This document shows positions 1-6,221 of a stretch of 10,075 bases of DNA, one piece after another. A model generated the notes under the pieces. The model was given only the letters and a program-made list of their open reading frames with translations. It made no database searches and was not told the DNA's origin. The stretch's first letter is position 1; every line of letters begins with the position of its first letter. Source of the DNA: an uncultured Ruminococcus sp. (lineage in GTDB: Bacteria; Bacillota; Clostridia; Oscillospirales; Ruminococcaceae); contig USCU01000026.1 of assembly GCA_900553335.1 (NCBI GenBank), positions 1-10,075 of the forward strand, written 5' to 3'. The position numbers and the translations under genes were made by a program.

Positions 1-79
1 TTGAGCTTTTCTTCACTCACTTTGTTATGAGCAGAAAGCTAAATCTTTCTTAAGCGTTTCACACATACCCTATCCATAT

Positions 80-126
80 AAAAAATCAAATCCCGAACTT
101 GTTCTTAAGTCGGGATTTGATTTTTT
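80..126. terminator. Strong bidirectional intrinsic terminator
   Basis: A stem of about 17 base pairs is formed by 80-96 (A-rich, then TCAAATCCCGA) and 110-126 (TCGGGATTTGA, then T7), with a 13-base loop. It has an A-tract on one side and a T-tract on the other, so it can end transcription from both directions. It may serve a gene to the left of the window on the plus strand, and transcripts of the lipoprotein gene (394-1068) that read through the repeat element. Bases 1-79 hold no gene I can support. Confidence 0.8.
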
Positions 127-150
127 TATATTAAATTTTAAGGTTCTGTA

Positions 151-405
151 TTAATGCCGAATTAAATTGTCCATTATAGTTGTCGCCTTTCTCGGCTGTT
201 CGCCATCGAAATTCTCTTTGTTTCTTCCCTCGCAAGCTCCCTGACCTGCCACCGGCGGCGGTCGCCTGCTCAGCAGATTTGGCACAAAATTTGTGCTGAT
301 GTTCAAGTTTGCTCCTGACGTAACTGTGCAGGAATGAGTTTTAATATCGCAAAATCTCCAACGTCAGATCAATTACGCATTACGCATTATGCATTACGAA
401 TTATC
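151..405. repeat. Repeat-like structured intergenic element
   Basis: This stretch differs from normal A/T-rich spacers here. It has a GC-rich core at about 180-275, a perfect 7+1+7 inverted repeat (GCACAAA A TTTGTGC, 282-296), the palindrome CTGCT C AGCAG (266-276), and a 7-base tandem repeat at the right edge. The left edge, TTAATGCCGAATTAAATTG at 151-169, recurs at 17 of 19 bases at 8670-8688 on the other strand. On the minus strand one frame is open for 70 codons (363 down to the stop at 151-153), with no ATG near its beginning. An in-frame TTG at 304-306 has AGGAG five bases upstream (312-316), which would give 51 residues containing SRRPPPVAGQ. I read this as an interspersed intergenic repeat of clostridial genomes whose open frame is incidental, but copy number cannot be judged from one window. 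Confidence 0.45.
372..405. repeat. Heptamer tandem repeat ATTACGC, about five units
   Basis: Five consecutive units read ATTACGC, ATTACGC, ATTATGC, ATTACGA and ATTATC(T). The array overlaps the 3' end of the lipoprotein gene: its stop codon is 394-396, and the last residues (DNS) are written in the repeat. Related strings (ATAATTCGTAAT, TTAATGCGTAAT) occur just after the GH74 stop codon and near 8691-8702. The array therefore looks like the edge of a mobile or recombining intergenic repeat rather than coding sequence. Confidence 0.6.
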
Positions 406-1068
406 TTTTAGTGGATTATCTATCTCATCTACTTGATTTATATCGGTAATTTCGATTTTGTAAGAATGATTGCTTTCTTCTCCGTCAATTTCAACGACCG
501 ATATTTCTTCAAAATACAAAAGCTTTCCGTCCGAGTCAAAGTGATAGACGGCTGAAAATTCCTTTACTCCTGCATCGCTATCAAAGCTGTTCGGATCATA
601 CACATAGGTATAGACCGTTTCGCCGTTTTCTTCGCTTTTAGCTGTTCCTTCGATCGCTCCCCTGTCAAACGGAAGATACGCTCCGCTTGCCTGCGGATGC
701 TTTGAATCTCTCGTATATGCCTCAAACTCATCGTCTCCACGCTGAGAGAAAGAAAATTCACCGTTTTGCTCGGTAAAACATTCAAAGCCGTTGTTATATT
801 GAATATAGCTTTCCTCTTCGTAACTGCCCGTGTATAAATAGGTAAGACTGTCCTTTTCATCGTATTTAAAAACAAAAATCTGCTCAACCTCATCGGTATC
901 CTCGTTTGTTATCACAACCGTTGCAGAGTCATATGACTCATACGTTTCTCTCGCTGCTTCAACAAGCTCCTCTCCGTCCAAAGGCTCTCCGTCAAAAATG
1001 CAAGCCGTAAACAGTAGAGATAAAGTCATTACACATAGACTGCAAAGTATTACTTTAAATCTTTTCAT
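394..1068 (-). CDS. Putative lipoprotein of unknown function
   Basis: The protein has about 224 residues. It begins with a Lys/Arg start, a hydrophobic stretch and a lipobox (FTAC, Cys at about residue 23), so it should be lipid-anchored on the outer face of the membrane. The rest is acidic, rich in Tyr, Glu and Asp, and has no further membrane segment. Alternating strands such as TATVVI-like, YTYVYD, AVYHFDSDGKLLYFEE and HSYKIEITDI suggest a beta-rich, LolA/LppX-like half-barrel. That is a guess from pattern only, and I do not recognise a named family. Two ATGs are adjacent (1071 and 1068). AGGAG (1075-1079) lies 3 bases from the first and 6 from the second, so 1068 is preferred. There is little room for its own promoter downstream of the hairpin at 1101-1126, so it may be expressed by read-through from yabR. 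The C-terminus runs into the heptamer repeat, so the natural end may have been altered. Confidence 0.8.
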   Translation of the reverse strand: MKRFKVILCSLCVMTLSLLFTACIFDGEPLDGEELVEAARETYESYDSATVVITNEDTDEVEQIFVFKYDEKDSLTYLYTGSYEEESYIQYNNGFECFTEQNGEFSFSQRGDDEFEAYTRDSKHPQASGAYLPFDRGAIEGTAKSEENGETVYTYVYDPNSFDSDAGVKEFSAVYHFDSDGKLLYFEEISVVEIDGEESNHSYKIEITDINQVDEIDNPLKDNS

Positions 1069-1100
1069 CATTAGCTCCTACAAAAAAATCTGAACAAATT

Positions 1101-1126
1101 AAAGAGAGCTTTAAAAAGCTCTCTTT
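1101..1126 (-). terminator. Hairpin after yabR, probable terminator or attenuator
   Basis: The perfect inverted repeat AAAGAGAGCTTT / AAAGCTCTCTTT begins 8 bases after the yabR stop codon. Read on the minus strand it is followed by TTTAATTTG, and a run of seven T lies further on at 1081-1087. The T-tract is imperfect, so partial read-through into the lipoprotein gene is plausible. Confidence 0.6.
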
Positions 1127-1134
1127 GTATCTCC

Positions 1135-1635
1135 TTATCGCCTTCTTGCGCCGCCTCTTCGTTTGTTGTCAGTGGTGCGCTTAAGATCGCTCATTCTCTC
1201 TTCGCTTGACGCTTTAAACTTACTGAGCATATCCTCAAAGCTTGCATCTCCGCTTGGCTTTGCAACATACCCATCGCTGTAATAAACAGGCTCAGGTTCT
1301 TTTTTAGCTTTTACAGGCGGTTTTTTAGGTGCAAAACCTTTCTGCCCTGATGACTCCTTATCCTTTGAAAAACCGCCGCCTCGCTTATCACTTCTCGGTC
1401 TTTCCTCGGTACGCTTAATAGACATTCCGATTTTTCCTGATTCATCAATTTTAATTACCTTGACCTTAACTGCCTGTCCTTTGCTGAGAACCTCATTTAT
1501 GTCGTTTACAAATGTATTCGATACCTCAGAAATATGTACCATTCCGGTTATATTCCCCTCAACCTCTACAAATGCTCCGAACTTAGTTATTCCGGTAACC
1601 TTACCCTCATATATTTTTCCTACTTCGACCTGCAT
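1135..1635 (-). CDS. yabR: S1-domain RNA-binding protein (YabR type)
   Basis: This 166-residue cytoplasmic protein has one S1 (OB-fold) RNA-binding domain at residues 1-75. Hallmarks are GKIYEGKV, KFGAFVEV (Phe19 and Phe22), GMVHISE (His34), GQAVKVKVIKID and GKIGMSIK. The C-terminal half (about 76-166) is low-complexity and strongly basic, with RRGGARRR at the end, typical of disordered RNA-contacting tails. Small single-S1 proteins of this kind include B. subtilis YabR and YugI and the streptococcal/staphylococcal CvfD group, linked to translation and stress. The position directly after divIC matches the Bacillus order yabP-yabQ-divIC-yabR and favours the YabR assignment. It starts 42 bases after the divIC stop, with AGGAAG just upstream of the ATG, and is probably co-transcribed with divIC. 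Confidence 0.88.
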   Translation of the reverse strand: MQVEVGKIYEGKVTGITKFGAFVEVEGNITGMVHISEVSNTFVNDINEVLSKGQAVKVKVIKIDESGKIGMSIKRTEERPRSDKRGGGFSKDKESSGQKGFAPKKPPVKAKKEPEPVYYSDGYVAKPSGDASFEDMLSKFKASSEERMSDLKRTTDNKRRGGARRR

Positions 1636-1677
1636 ACAGCTTCCTAAATACCTTCCTTGAATTAAATTTTTTAAACG

Positions 1678-2028
1678 CTATTTGCCGTTTTCAGACGACG
1701 CTGCGCTTTCTTTTATATAAAATCGCTTTTCGTTAGGATATGCGTAGCCAAGCTTTTCTATAGCTATCATTTCCATATAAGCGTTTTCATCTTCTCCTCC
1801 GAGAATACGCTCGTATTCATCTTTTTCCTGGTTTGCCGCAGTAATCTTCTGCTTTAAATCCTCAAGTACAGCTTCCTGCTCGTTCATTTCGGCTTCTGTT
1901 GAAATAATAAGAATAACAGCGTAAATCATAAATACGATCAATGCAATTGCTCCTATTCGGGAAGCAATAGTTACTTTCTTATTTTTTCTTTTTCTTAAAA
2001 TTTCTGCAGCATTTTTTGCAACCGACAT
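1678..2028 (-). CDS. divIC: DivIC/FtsB-type cell division protein (septum formation initiator)
   Basis: The 116-residue protein has a short basic cytoplasmic N-terminus (RKRKNKK), one membrane helix at about 22-43, an extracellular coiled coil at about 45-76, and a terminal segment (MIAIEKLGYAYPNEKRFY). That last segment matches the family pattern in which an A-x-E-x-L-G motif precedes P-x-E. Proteins of this family form the DivIC-FtsL-DivIB complex (FtsB-FtsL-FtsQ in Gram-negatives), which links the divisome to septal peptidoglycan synthesis. The location between yabQ and yabR is the conserved one. The ribosome binding site is unclear: GAGG is very close and GGAG about 12 bases away, but an in-frame stop just upstream leaves no alternative start. 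It has its own promoter at 2103-2131, as expected for a gene needed in growing cells. Confidence 0.88.
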   Translation of the reverse strand: MSVAKNAAEILRKRKNKKVTIASRIGAIALIVFMIYAVILIISTEAEMNEQEAVLEDLKQKITAANQEKDEYERILGGEDENAYMEMIAIEKLGYAYPNEKRFYIKESAASSENGK

Positions 2029-2102
2029 TTCCTCTTTACGCTCCTTTCATCATTAATTAAACAAAACCGCTCAAACTAAAAATCAACTCTCATTAATAAT
2101 AT

Positions 2103-2131
2103 ATTATAACTGTAAAAGACTAAACTTTCAA
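2103..2131 (-). promoter_or_regulatory. Sigma-A-type promoter for divIC-yabR, inside the yabQ 3' end
   Basis: Read on the minus strand, TTGAAA (2126-2131) and TATAAT (2103-2108) are separated by exactly 17 bases. The -35 box is made of the last codons of yabQ, whose stop is 2120-2122, and the expected start is about 60 bases before the divIC ATG. It would uncouple vegetative expression of divIC-yabR from the sporulation genes upstream. Confidence 0.75.
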
Positions 2132-2599
2132 GACTTTTTTTGCACTTTTCTCAGATTTTTTTCTTATTCTGCGCCTTTTTTTCAGAAGTTTTCGTATTGG
2201 TGCAGCAATTCTCGAAAAAATTGGTATGAAAATGCGCCGCAGAATCAAATTATAAACTTTTTTCAAAAAGGCTACTATCACTTCTCTCGTTTTTGTTACA
2301 AACCGTTTAACAAGCTCGCCGACAGTAAAAATATAAAGAGAAAATCCCAAAACGCTTCCCATAAGCAAAAATGCACGAAGCTGACCTCTTGCGTAGGTCA
2401 TTGAAAATATGAAAAACCAGAATCCGCAAAAAAGCATAAAAAGTATATCCTCAATAAAAACCACAAAGGCCTTATGAGGAAAAATTATTCTTATGACTCT
2501 GAGTACATCGAAAACCAGAGCAAATACTATTCCTATCACAACAGAAAAAATAAAAAGCCCAAGCTCTGTTTTCGGCTCAAACATATATGGCGGAATCAT
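2120..2599 (-). CDS. yabQ: Spore cortex biosynthesis membrane protein YabQ
   Basis: The protein has 159 residues, with about three membrane helices (near 13-33, 44-67 and 75-95) followed by a very basic tail (112-159) rich in Arg and Lys. Features of the YabQ family visible here are the FDVLRVIRI segment after helix 1, the IED in helix 2 and the charged loop YARGQLR. In B. subtilis YabQ sits in membranes around the forespore and is needed for cortex formation. The gene overlaps yabP by ATGA (2596-2599), which implies translational coupling; GAGG eight or nine bases before the ATG lies within the yabP end. Its last codons contain the -35 box of the divIC promoter. Expression is presumably limited to the mother cell (sigma-E in Bacillus). 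That is inferred from the homologue, as I see no certain sigma-E site. Confidence 0.87.
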   Translation of the reverse strand: MIPPYMFEPKTELGLFIFSVVIGIVFALVFDVLRVIRIIFPHKAFVVFIEDILFMLFCGFWFFIFSMTYARGQLRAFLLMGSVLGFSLYIFTVGELVKRFVTKTREVIVAFLKKVYNLILRRIFIPIFSRIAAPIRKLLKKRRRIRKKSEKSAKKVLKV

Positions 2600-2874
2600 C
2601 TCAAAAGCCTCTTGATCGCTCCCGGCTTTTTGGTAAACTTTCGGTTTGTATAGGACATCGTCTTTATTTCTCCGACTACCTCTGCATCACCCGTGTCAAC
2701 ATTAATTGCATTGACGTGCAGCATCTTACCCTTTATAACAAGCTCTCCGAGAGTCGTAAAAAGCACAACCGATTCCTCATTAAAGCTGTCTATATCGGTA
2801 ACTCCCGAAATAGTAAGTCTTTCCCTGTTTTCAAGCGTTAAGTTTGACGGCTTTGACGGCTTTTGATTTGTCAT
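2596..2874 (-). CDS. yabP: Sporulation protein YabP (YabP/YqfC family)
   Basis: This small soluble protein of 92 residues matches the YabP/YqfC pattern: ENRERLTISGVTDIDSF, then SVVLFTTLGELVIKGKMLHV, then a glycine-bearing strand leading into VVGEIKTMSYT. Family members are about 95-100 residues long and are made in the mother cell during sporulation; their biochemical role is unknown. The ATG has an ideal site (AAGGAGGA, about six bases away). It is the first gene of the minus-strand cluster and is divergent from the GH74 gene, sharing the 174-base region 2875-3048. No confident promoter for it is visible there. Together with YabQ it marks the organism as a spore-former or a recent descendant of one. 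Confidence 0.9.
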   Translation of the reverse strand: MTNQKPSKPSNLTLENRERLTISGVTDIDSFNEESVVLFTTLGELVIKGKMLHVNAINVDTGDAEVVGEIKTMSYTNRKFTKKPGAIKRLLR

Positions 2875-2986
2875 AAAAATTCCTCCTTGCTGTAAAATAC
2901 TCTTACTTTCATTAATACTAAAAATCAGACGGAATTATTCCTTTGCAATCAGTTAAATTATCTAATTCTGACATTAAATAAAGCTG

Positions 2987-3016
2987 TTGCAATTTCGAGG
3001 TTCTTTATGCTATACT
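2987..3016 (+). promoter_or_regulatory. Extended -10 promoter of the GH74 gene
   Basis: TTGCAA (2987-2992) and TATACT (3011-3016) are 18 bases apart, and TGC directly before the -10 box makes it an extended -10 element. Transcription would begin near 3023, giving a leader of about 26 bases before the ATG at 3049. This excludes the upstream in-frame ATG at 3007, which lies inside the promoter. Confidence 0.7.
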
Positions 3017-3048
3017 ATAAACACCAAATAATACTAAAGGAGGAAGTT

Positions 3049-5355
3049 ATGAAAGCAAAAAAATTATTATCAATCGCTGCGGCTGCGGTAATTGCTTTAG
3101 GCTGTCTTTCGGGATGCTCCGACAAAAACGATCCCGATTCTTCCGACACCCTAAAGCAGGATAATCTTTACAACAGTGAAAAAGTTACGGACACAGGCTT
3201 TGAATGGTCAAACGCTGCTATTATGGGCGGCGGATTCATTCCGGGAATGGTTTATAACGAAACCGAAGAAGGCCTTGTTTATGTAAAAACTGATATCGGC
3301 GGAGCTTACCGAAAGAAAAAAGGAGAGGACAAGTGGACCTGTATAACCGACAGCTTCGGAGGCTTGGACGACAACTCAAACGACTGGAATTACAACTGCA
3401 TCGAGAGTATTGCTACCGATCCCGTCGAACCGTCGAGAGTTTATATGTCATGCGGAACGTCATACGGAGGAAACGGGTGTATCATGTACTCTTATGATTA
3501 CGGCAATCATTGGACTAAAGTTGACTTTAATTTCTCAATGGGCGGAAACGATTGGGGAAGAAACTGCGGCGAACGTCTTATGATTGACCCTAACGACAAC
3601 AGCAGAATATACTACGGCTCTCATTCAGACGGAATGTTTATTTCAAACGACTACGGAAAAACTTGGGAAACGCTTGAATCGTTCCCGTCAAAGGGAAGCT
3701 ATCACGAGGAATCATACTCGTATGGAATCATGTGGATAACCTGTGATAAGACAAGCTCAGAAAAAGGCGAAGCTACAAAACGTATTTTCTGCGGTGTTGC
3801 CGAGCGAGAGGGCGAAAAAATATACTACAGTGAGGATGCAGGAAAGTCTTGGAAAAAACTTCAAAACACAGTTACTGACACAGATGAACATTTTACATTC
3901 TACCCGATTCAGGGAAAAGTTTCTGCTGACGGAAATCTTTATGTAACATACTCTATCAAGGTAACGCAGGAGCTTAATCCGAGCAGAGGAAAAGTGTGCA
4001 AATACAGCATTGCTGACAAAACATGGAGTGACATAACTCCGTTTACAGGCGATTCAGGACACGGCTACTGCGGACTTGCACTTTACAAGGACGAGATGGT
4101 TGCAGTAACAACAATATGCCACTGGGCAGGCGAGGATAACATACTTGTCACAAAGGACAGCGGAGAAACATGGACGGGATTTTGGAATGTTGACGAAAAC
4201 CTTAACGAAACAAAGGACTACAACCTGGACATTTCAAAAGCTCCTTGGCTTGACTGGCAGGGACAGGCGAAAATTGGCTGGTGGACGTCGGGCGTTGCTA
4301 TAAATCCGTTTAATCCCGATGAGCTTATTTATGGAACAGGCGCTACTCTCTTCGGAACGGATAATCTCACAAAAATCGGTGAGGAAAAGATAAACATCAG
4401 CGTTGTTGCTGACGGAATTGAAGAAACAGCTATTTTCGATCTTTATTCTCCGAAGGACTGCGGCGAAAACACTCCGGAGCTTTATTCAACTCTCGGCGAT
4501 CTTTACGGCTTCAGACACGACGATGTAACCAAAGCACCGATTGAGCATTGGGGTGTATACAGCTTTAAAGCAGACGACCTTGCAGTTGCGGGAAATAACC
4601 CGGACGTTGTTGTAAGAACAACAAAAGAAGCAGGTGCCGGCTCTATATGCTATTCTACCGATGGAACTAAGACATGGAAGTTCGCTAAAATGCCTGATGG
4701 GGTTGACGTTTCGGCCGGAGGAAACGCTACACTTTCTGCGGACGGAAAAACACTTCTTTATACCCCTGACAACGGTTCGATATACACATATGTTACAGAT
4801 AACTGGGGCGAAAGCTGGAGCATCGTAGAGGGACTTGGTTCAAATCCAAGCATAGTTGCTGACGAAGTAAATCCGGATAAATTCTATGCTAATTCTTCAA
4901 GCTATATATATATGTCAACCGACAAGGGAAAGACTTTTGAAATTATAATATCAACGATGGTTACTAATATGAGCATTGAGGCAAACAAGGAAGTAGAAGG
5001 CGATCTTTGGGTTGCGCTTGCTTCGGGTCCGATCTATCACATCGAAAATGCAGGTCCTGACTCTGAAATGGTCATGGCGGAAGGAGATATTGATTACACC
5101 TATGCGGTTTCTATCGGCGCTCCCGAAAAAAAAGGCGAATACGGAGTATTATACATCTACGGCTCTGTAGACGGAAAAGGCAACGGTGTTTATCAATCAA
5201 AAGACAAGGGTAAAACATGGGTTAAGATGAACAACGAAAATGAGCGCTGGGGAAATGTAAACAAAAATACCCTTGAGGCTGATCCTAAGACTTATGGAAG
5301 AGTTTATCTCTCATCAAACGGCAGAGGAATTTTAATGAGCAACGTAAAAGAATAA
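3049..5355 (+). CDS. GH74 family lipoprotein, probable endo-xyloglucanase
   Basis: The 768-residue protein begins with a lipoprotein signal (LSGC, Cys23), then a short Asp/Ser-rich linker and a tandem seven-bladed beta-propeller of the GH74 family. Residues 53-88 carry the family signature (W-N-A-A-I-M-GGGF-I-PG, then TDIGGAYR). Asp82 corresponds to the general base, and Asp484 in GDLYGFRHDD to the general acid of characterised xyloglucanases such as C. thermocellum Xgh74A. Asp-box turns (S-x-D-x-G-x-T-W type) recur near 148, 200, 261, 368, 536, 584, 623 and 717. GH74 enzymes cleave the beta-1,4-glucan backbone of xyloglucan; the exact cleavage mode cannot be read here. No dockerin or carbohydrate-binding module follows, so it works as a cell-surface enzyme rather than a cellulosome part. 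The start is set by AAAGGAGG (3036-3043), five bases before the ATG. No other CAZyme or sugar transporter is adjacent, and a terminator follows, so it is monocistronic. Confidence 0.9.
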   Translation: MKAKKLLSIAAAAVIALGCLSGCSDKNDPDSSDTLKQDNLYNSEKVTDTGFEWSNAAIMGGGFIPGMVYNETEEGLVYVKTDIGGAYRKKKGEDKWTCITDSFGGLDDNSNDWNYNCIESIATDPVEPSRVYMSCGTSYGGNGCIMYSYDYGNHWTKVDFNFSMGGNDWGRNCGERLMIDPNDNSRIYYGSHSDGMFISNDYGKTWETLESFPSKGSYHEESYSYGIMWITCDKTSSEKGEATKRIFCGVAEREGEKIYYSEDAGKSWKKLQNTVTDTDEHFTFYPIQGKVSADGNLYVTYSIKVTQELNPSRGKVCKYSIADKTWSDITPFTGDSGHGYCGLALYKDEMVAVTTICHWAGEDNILVTKDSGETWTGFWNVDENLNETKDYNLDISKAPWLDWQGQAKIGWWTSGVAINPFNPDELIYGTGATLFGTDNLTKIGEEKINISVVADGIEETAIFDLYSPKDCGENTPELYSTLGDLYGFRHDDVTKAPIEHWGVYSFKADDLAVAGNNPDVVVRTTKEAGAGSICYSTDGTKTWKFAKMPDGVDVSAGGNATLSADGKTLLYTPDNGSIYTYVTDNWGESWSIVEGLGSNPSIVADEVNPDKFYANSSSYIYMSTDKGKTFEIIISTMVTNMSIEANKEVEGDLWVALASGPIYHIENAGPDSEMVMAEGDIDYTYAVSIGAPEKKGEYGVLYIYGSVDGKGNGVYQSKDKGKTWVKMNNENERWGNVNKNTLEADPKTYGRVYLSSNGRGILMSNVKE

Positions 5356-5377
5356 TTCGTAATTAATAATAAATCGA

Positions 5378-5419
5378 GCCACAGAGAATTTTTAAGTTTT
5401 TCTCTGTGGCTTTTGTTTT
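5378..5419 (+). terminator. Intrinsic terminator of the GH74 gene
   Basis: A perfect 11-base-pair stem (GCCACAGAGAA at 5378-5388 with TTCTCTGTGGC at 5400-5410) is followed by TTTTGTTTT. It lies 22 bases after the GH74 stop codon. Confidence 0.88.
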
Positions 5420-5444
5420 GAGATATATTAGTAACTGTCAATAG

Positions 5445-5481
5445 AAAATCCTCACAGAGATTTTTTCCCTGTGAGGATTTT
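5445..5481 (-). terminator. Hairpin, probable terminator of the FN3 gene remnant
   Basis: A perfect 13-base-pair stem pairs AAAATCCTCACAG (5445-5457) with CTGTGAGGATTTT (5469-5481). Read on the minus strand it lies 27 bases after the remnant's stop codon and ends in TTTT, so it fits termination of that gene. It is symmetric enough to act also as a back-up for GH74. Confidence 0.6.
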
Positions 5482-5507
5482 GTGGAGATTAACTCTAAAG
5501 GGGGCGG

Positions 5508-5695
5508 TTATTTTTTTGTTCTTACGGAAATCATAATAAAGCTTCCACTTGTTATCTCTTTTCCGTTTACAGTTTTGTATGCTTTAACTGCAAACTTATA
5601 AGATGTTCCTGAGCTGAGCTTTAAAACTGTATAACTCCTACCAACCCAACGACCATAACCAAAGTTATCAGCAGACTTAAAATCTTTTTTCTCAT
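5508..5695 (-). pseudogene. Frameshifted small secreted protein with fibronectin III end
   Basis: An excellent ribosome binding site (AGGAGG, 5703-5708) precedes ATG 5693-5695. This opens 24 codons that look like a signal peptide (MRKKILSLL, then a hydrophobic LITLVMVVGLVG core) and stop at 5621. The -1 frame is open across the whole stretch, has no start of its own, and ends at 5508 with SYTVLKLSSGTSYKFAVKAY, KTVNGKEITSG and SVRTKK. That is the usual C-terminal half of a bacterial fibronectin type III domain. The two frames can be joined by one base at the A6 run (5685-5690), which forms the slippery heptamer A AAA AAG in phase, or by a shift or deletion further on. I read it as the decayed or deleted remnant of a secreted FN3 protein. 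A sequencing indel or true recoding remain possible. Confidence 0.6.
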
Positions 5696-5772
5696 AAAAA
5701 CAACCTCCTATATTTTACATAGTACATCAAATCTGCTGTATAATAACAATACTACAACATCATTTATGCCGT

Positions 5773-5801
5773 TTGTAAATACCACATATGTGATGTATAA
5801 T
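5773..5801 (+). promoter_or_regulatory. Sigma-A-type promoter of the XRE regulator
   Basis: TTGTAA (5773-5778) and a perfect TATAAT (5796-5801) are separated by 17 bases. They sit about 46 bases upstream of the regulator's GTG start, in the region shared with the divergent FN3 remnant. Confidence 0.75.
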
Positions 5802-5809
5802 TATTACAT
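5783..5809. promoter_or_regulatory. Candidate operator: CACATATGTG palindrome and ATGTA-N7-TACAT
   Basis: The perfect 10-base palindrome CACATATGTG (5783-5792) lies wholly in the spacer between the -35 and -10 boxes of the regulator's promoter. The overlapping arms ATGTA (5793-5797) and TACAT (5805-5809) bracket the -10 box. This placement is typical of an autorepressor site for XRE proteins. Binding by the adjacent regulator is inference. Confidence 0.45.
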
Positions 5810-5846
5810 AAGTTAAACAATCCAACGGCTTTTATGGAGGTTTATT

Positions 5847-6173
5847 GTGCACAACAATTTATATTTATACCCAAATTTAGTCAAGGTCAGAAAAAACCGA
5901 ATGACTCAGTCTGAGCTTGCTAAAATGATAGGTATCTCCCAACAGGAAATAAGCAGATATGAAAAAGGAGAAGTAAAAGTACCAATAAACTATATAATAG
6001 ATCTGGCAAACATCTGCAAGGTAAGCGTGGATTACATTCTCGGCAGAGAGAATATAAAAAAAGAAGAATACTTAGATCAAGACAATGTTTTATTTTTTTA
6101 CAATCAACTGAATTATGAAAACAAAATAAGAGCAATTGAAAGAATAAAAACACTAATTGAATTACAAAAATAA
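5847..6173 (+). CDS. Small XRE-family HTH transcriptional regulator
   Basis: The 108-residue cytoplasmic DNA-binding protein has a Cro/C1-type helix-turn-helix domain at about residues 11-67. Visible hallmarks are LVKVRKNRMTQSELAKMIG, ISQQEISRYEKGE as turn and recognition helix, and INYIIDLANICKVSVDYILGRE. The remaining 40 residues are charged and helical (ENKIRAIERIKTLIEL) and could mediate dimerisation. There is no peptidase or sensor domain, so a simple repressor is likely. The start is GTG at 5847, six bases after GGAGG (5836-5840). The stop codon lies in the stem of its own terminator. It is divergent from the FN3 remnant and may once have controlled it; the palindrome in its promoter suggests autoregulation. 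The target genes and signal are unknown. Confidence 0.88.
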   Translation: MHNNLYLYPNLVKVRKNRMTQSELAKMIGISQQEISRYEKGEVKVPINYIIDLANICKVSVDYILGRENIKKEEYLDQDNVLFFYNQLNYENKIRAIERIKTLIELQK

Positions 6174-6213
6174 AGACGGACCTATTGGGAAAGAAGGTTC
6201 GTCTTTATTTTTG
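6168..6213 (+). terminator. Intrinsic terminator overlapping the XRE stop codon
   Basis: A 15-base-pair stem with one G-U pair joins AAATAAAGACGGACC (6168-6182) with GGTTCGTCTTTATTT (6196-6210), followed by more T. The regulator's TAA (6171-6173) is inside the left arm. The A-tract/T-tract symmetry also allows it to act on the opposite strand. Confidence 0.85.
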
Positions 6214-6221
6214 TCTGACAG

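Noticed and set aside
3..53. Possible 3' end of a plus-strand gene (16 codons, then TAA at 51-53) before the terminator at 80-126
   Set aside because: The fragment is too short to judge. Only its position before a terminator supports it.
2587..2841. Plus-strand open frame of 84 codons opposite yabP
   Set aside because: It is antisense to the clearly recognisable yabP and has no ribosome binding site or recognisable product.
2875..2986. Sigma-E promoter for yabP
   Set aside because: Sporulation control is expected, but I could not find a convincing pair of boxes. The GGAATAATTCC palindrome near 2933 is short and A/T-rich.
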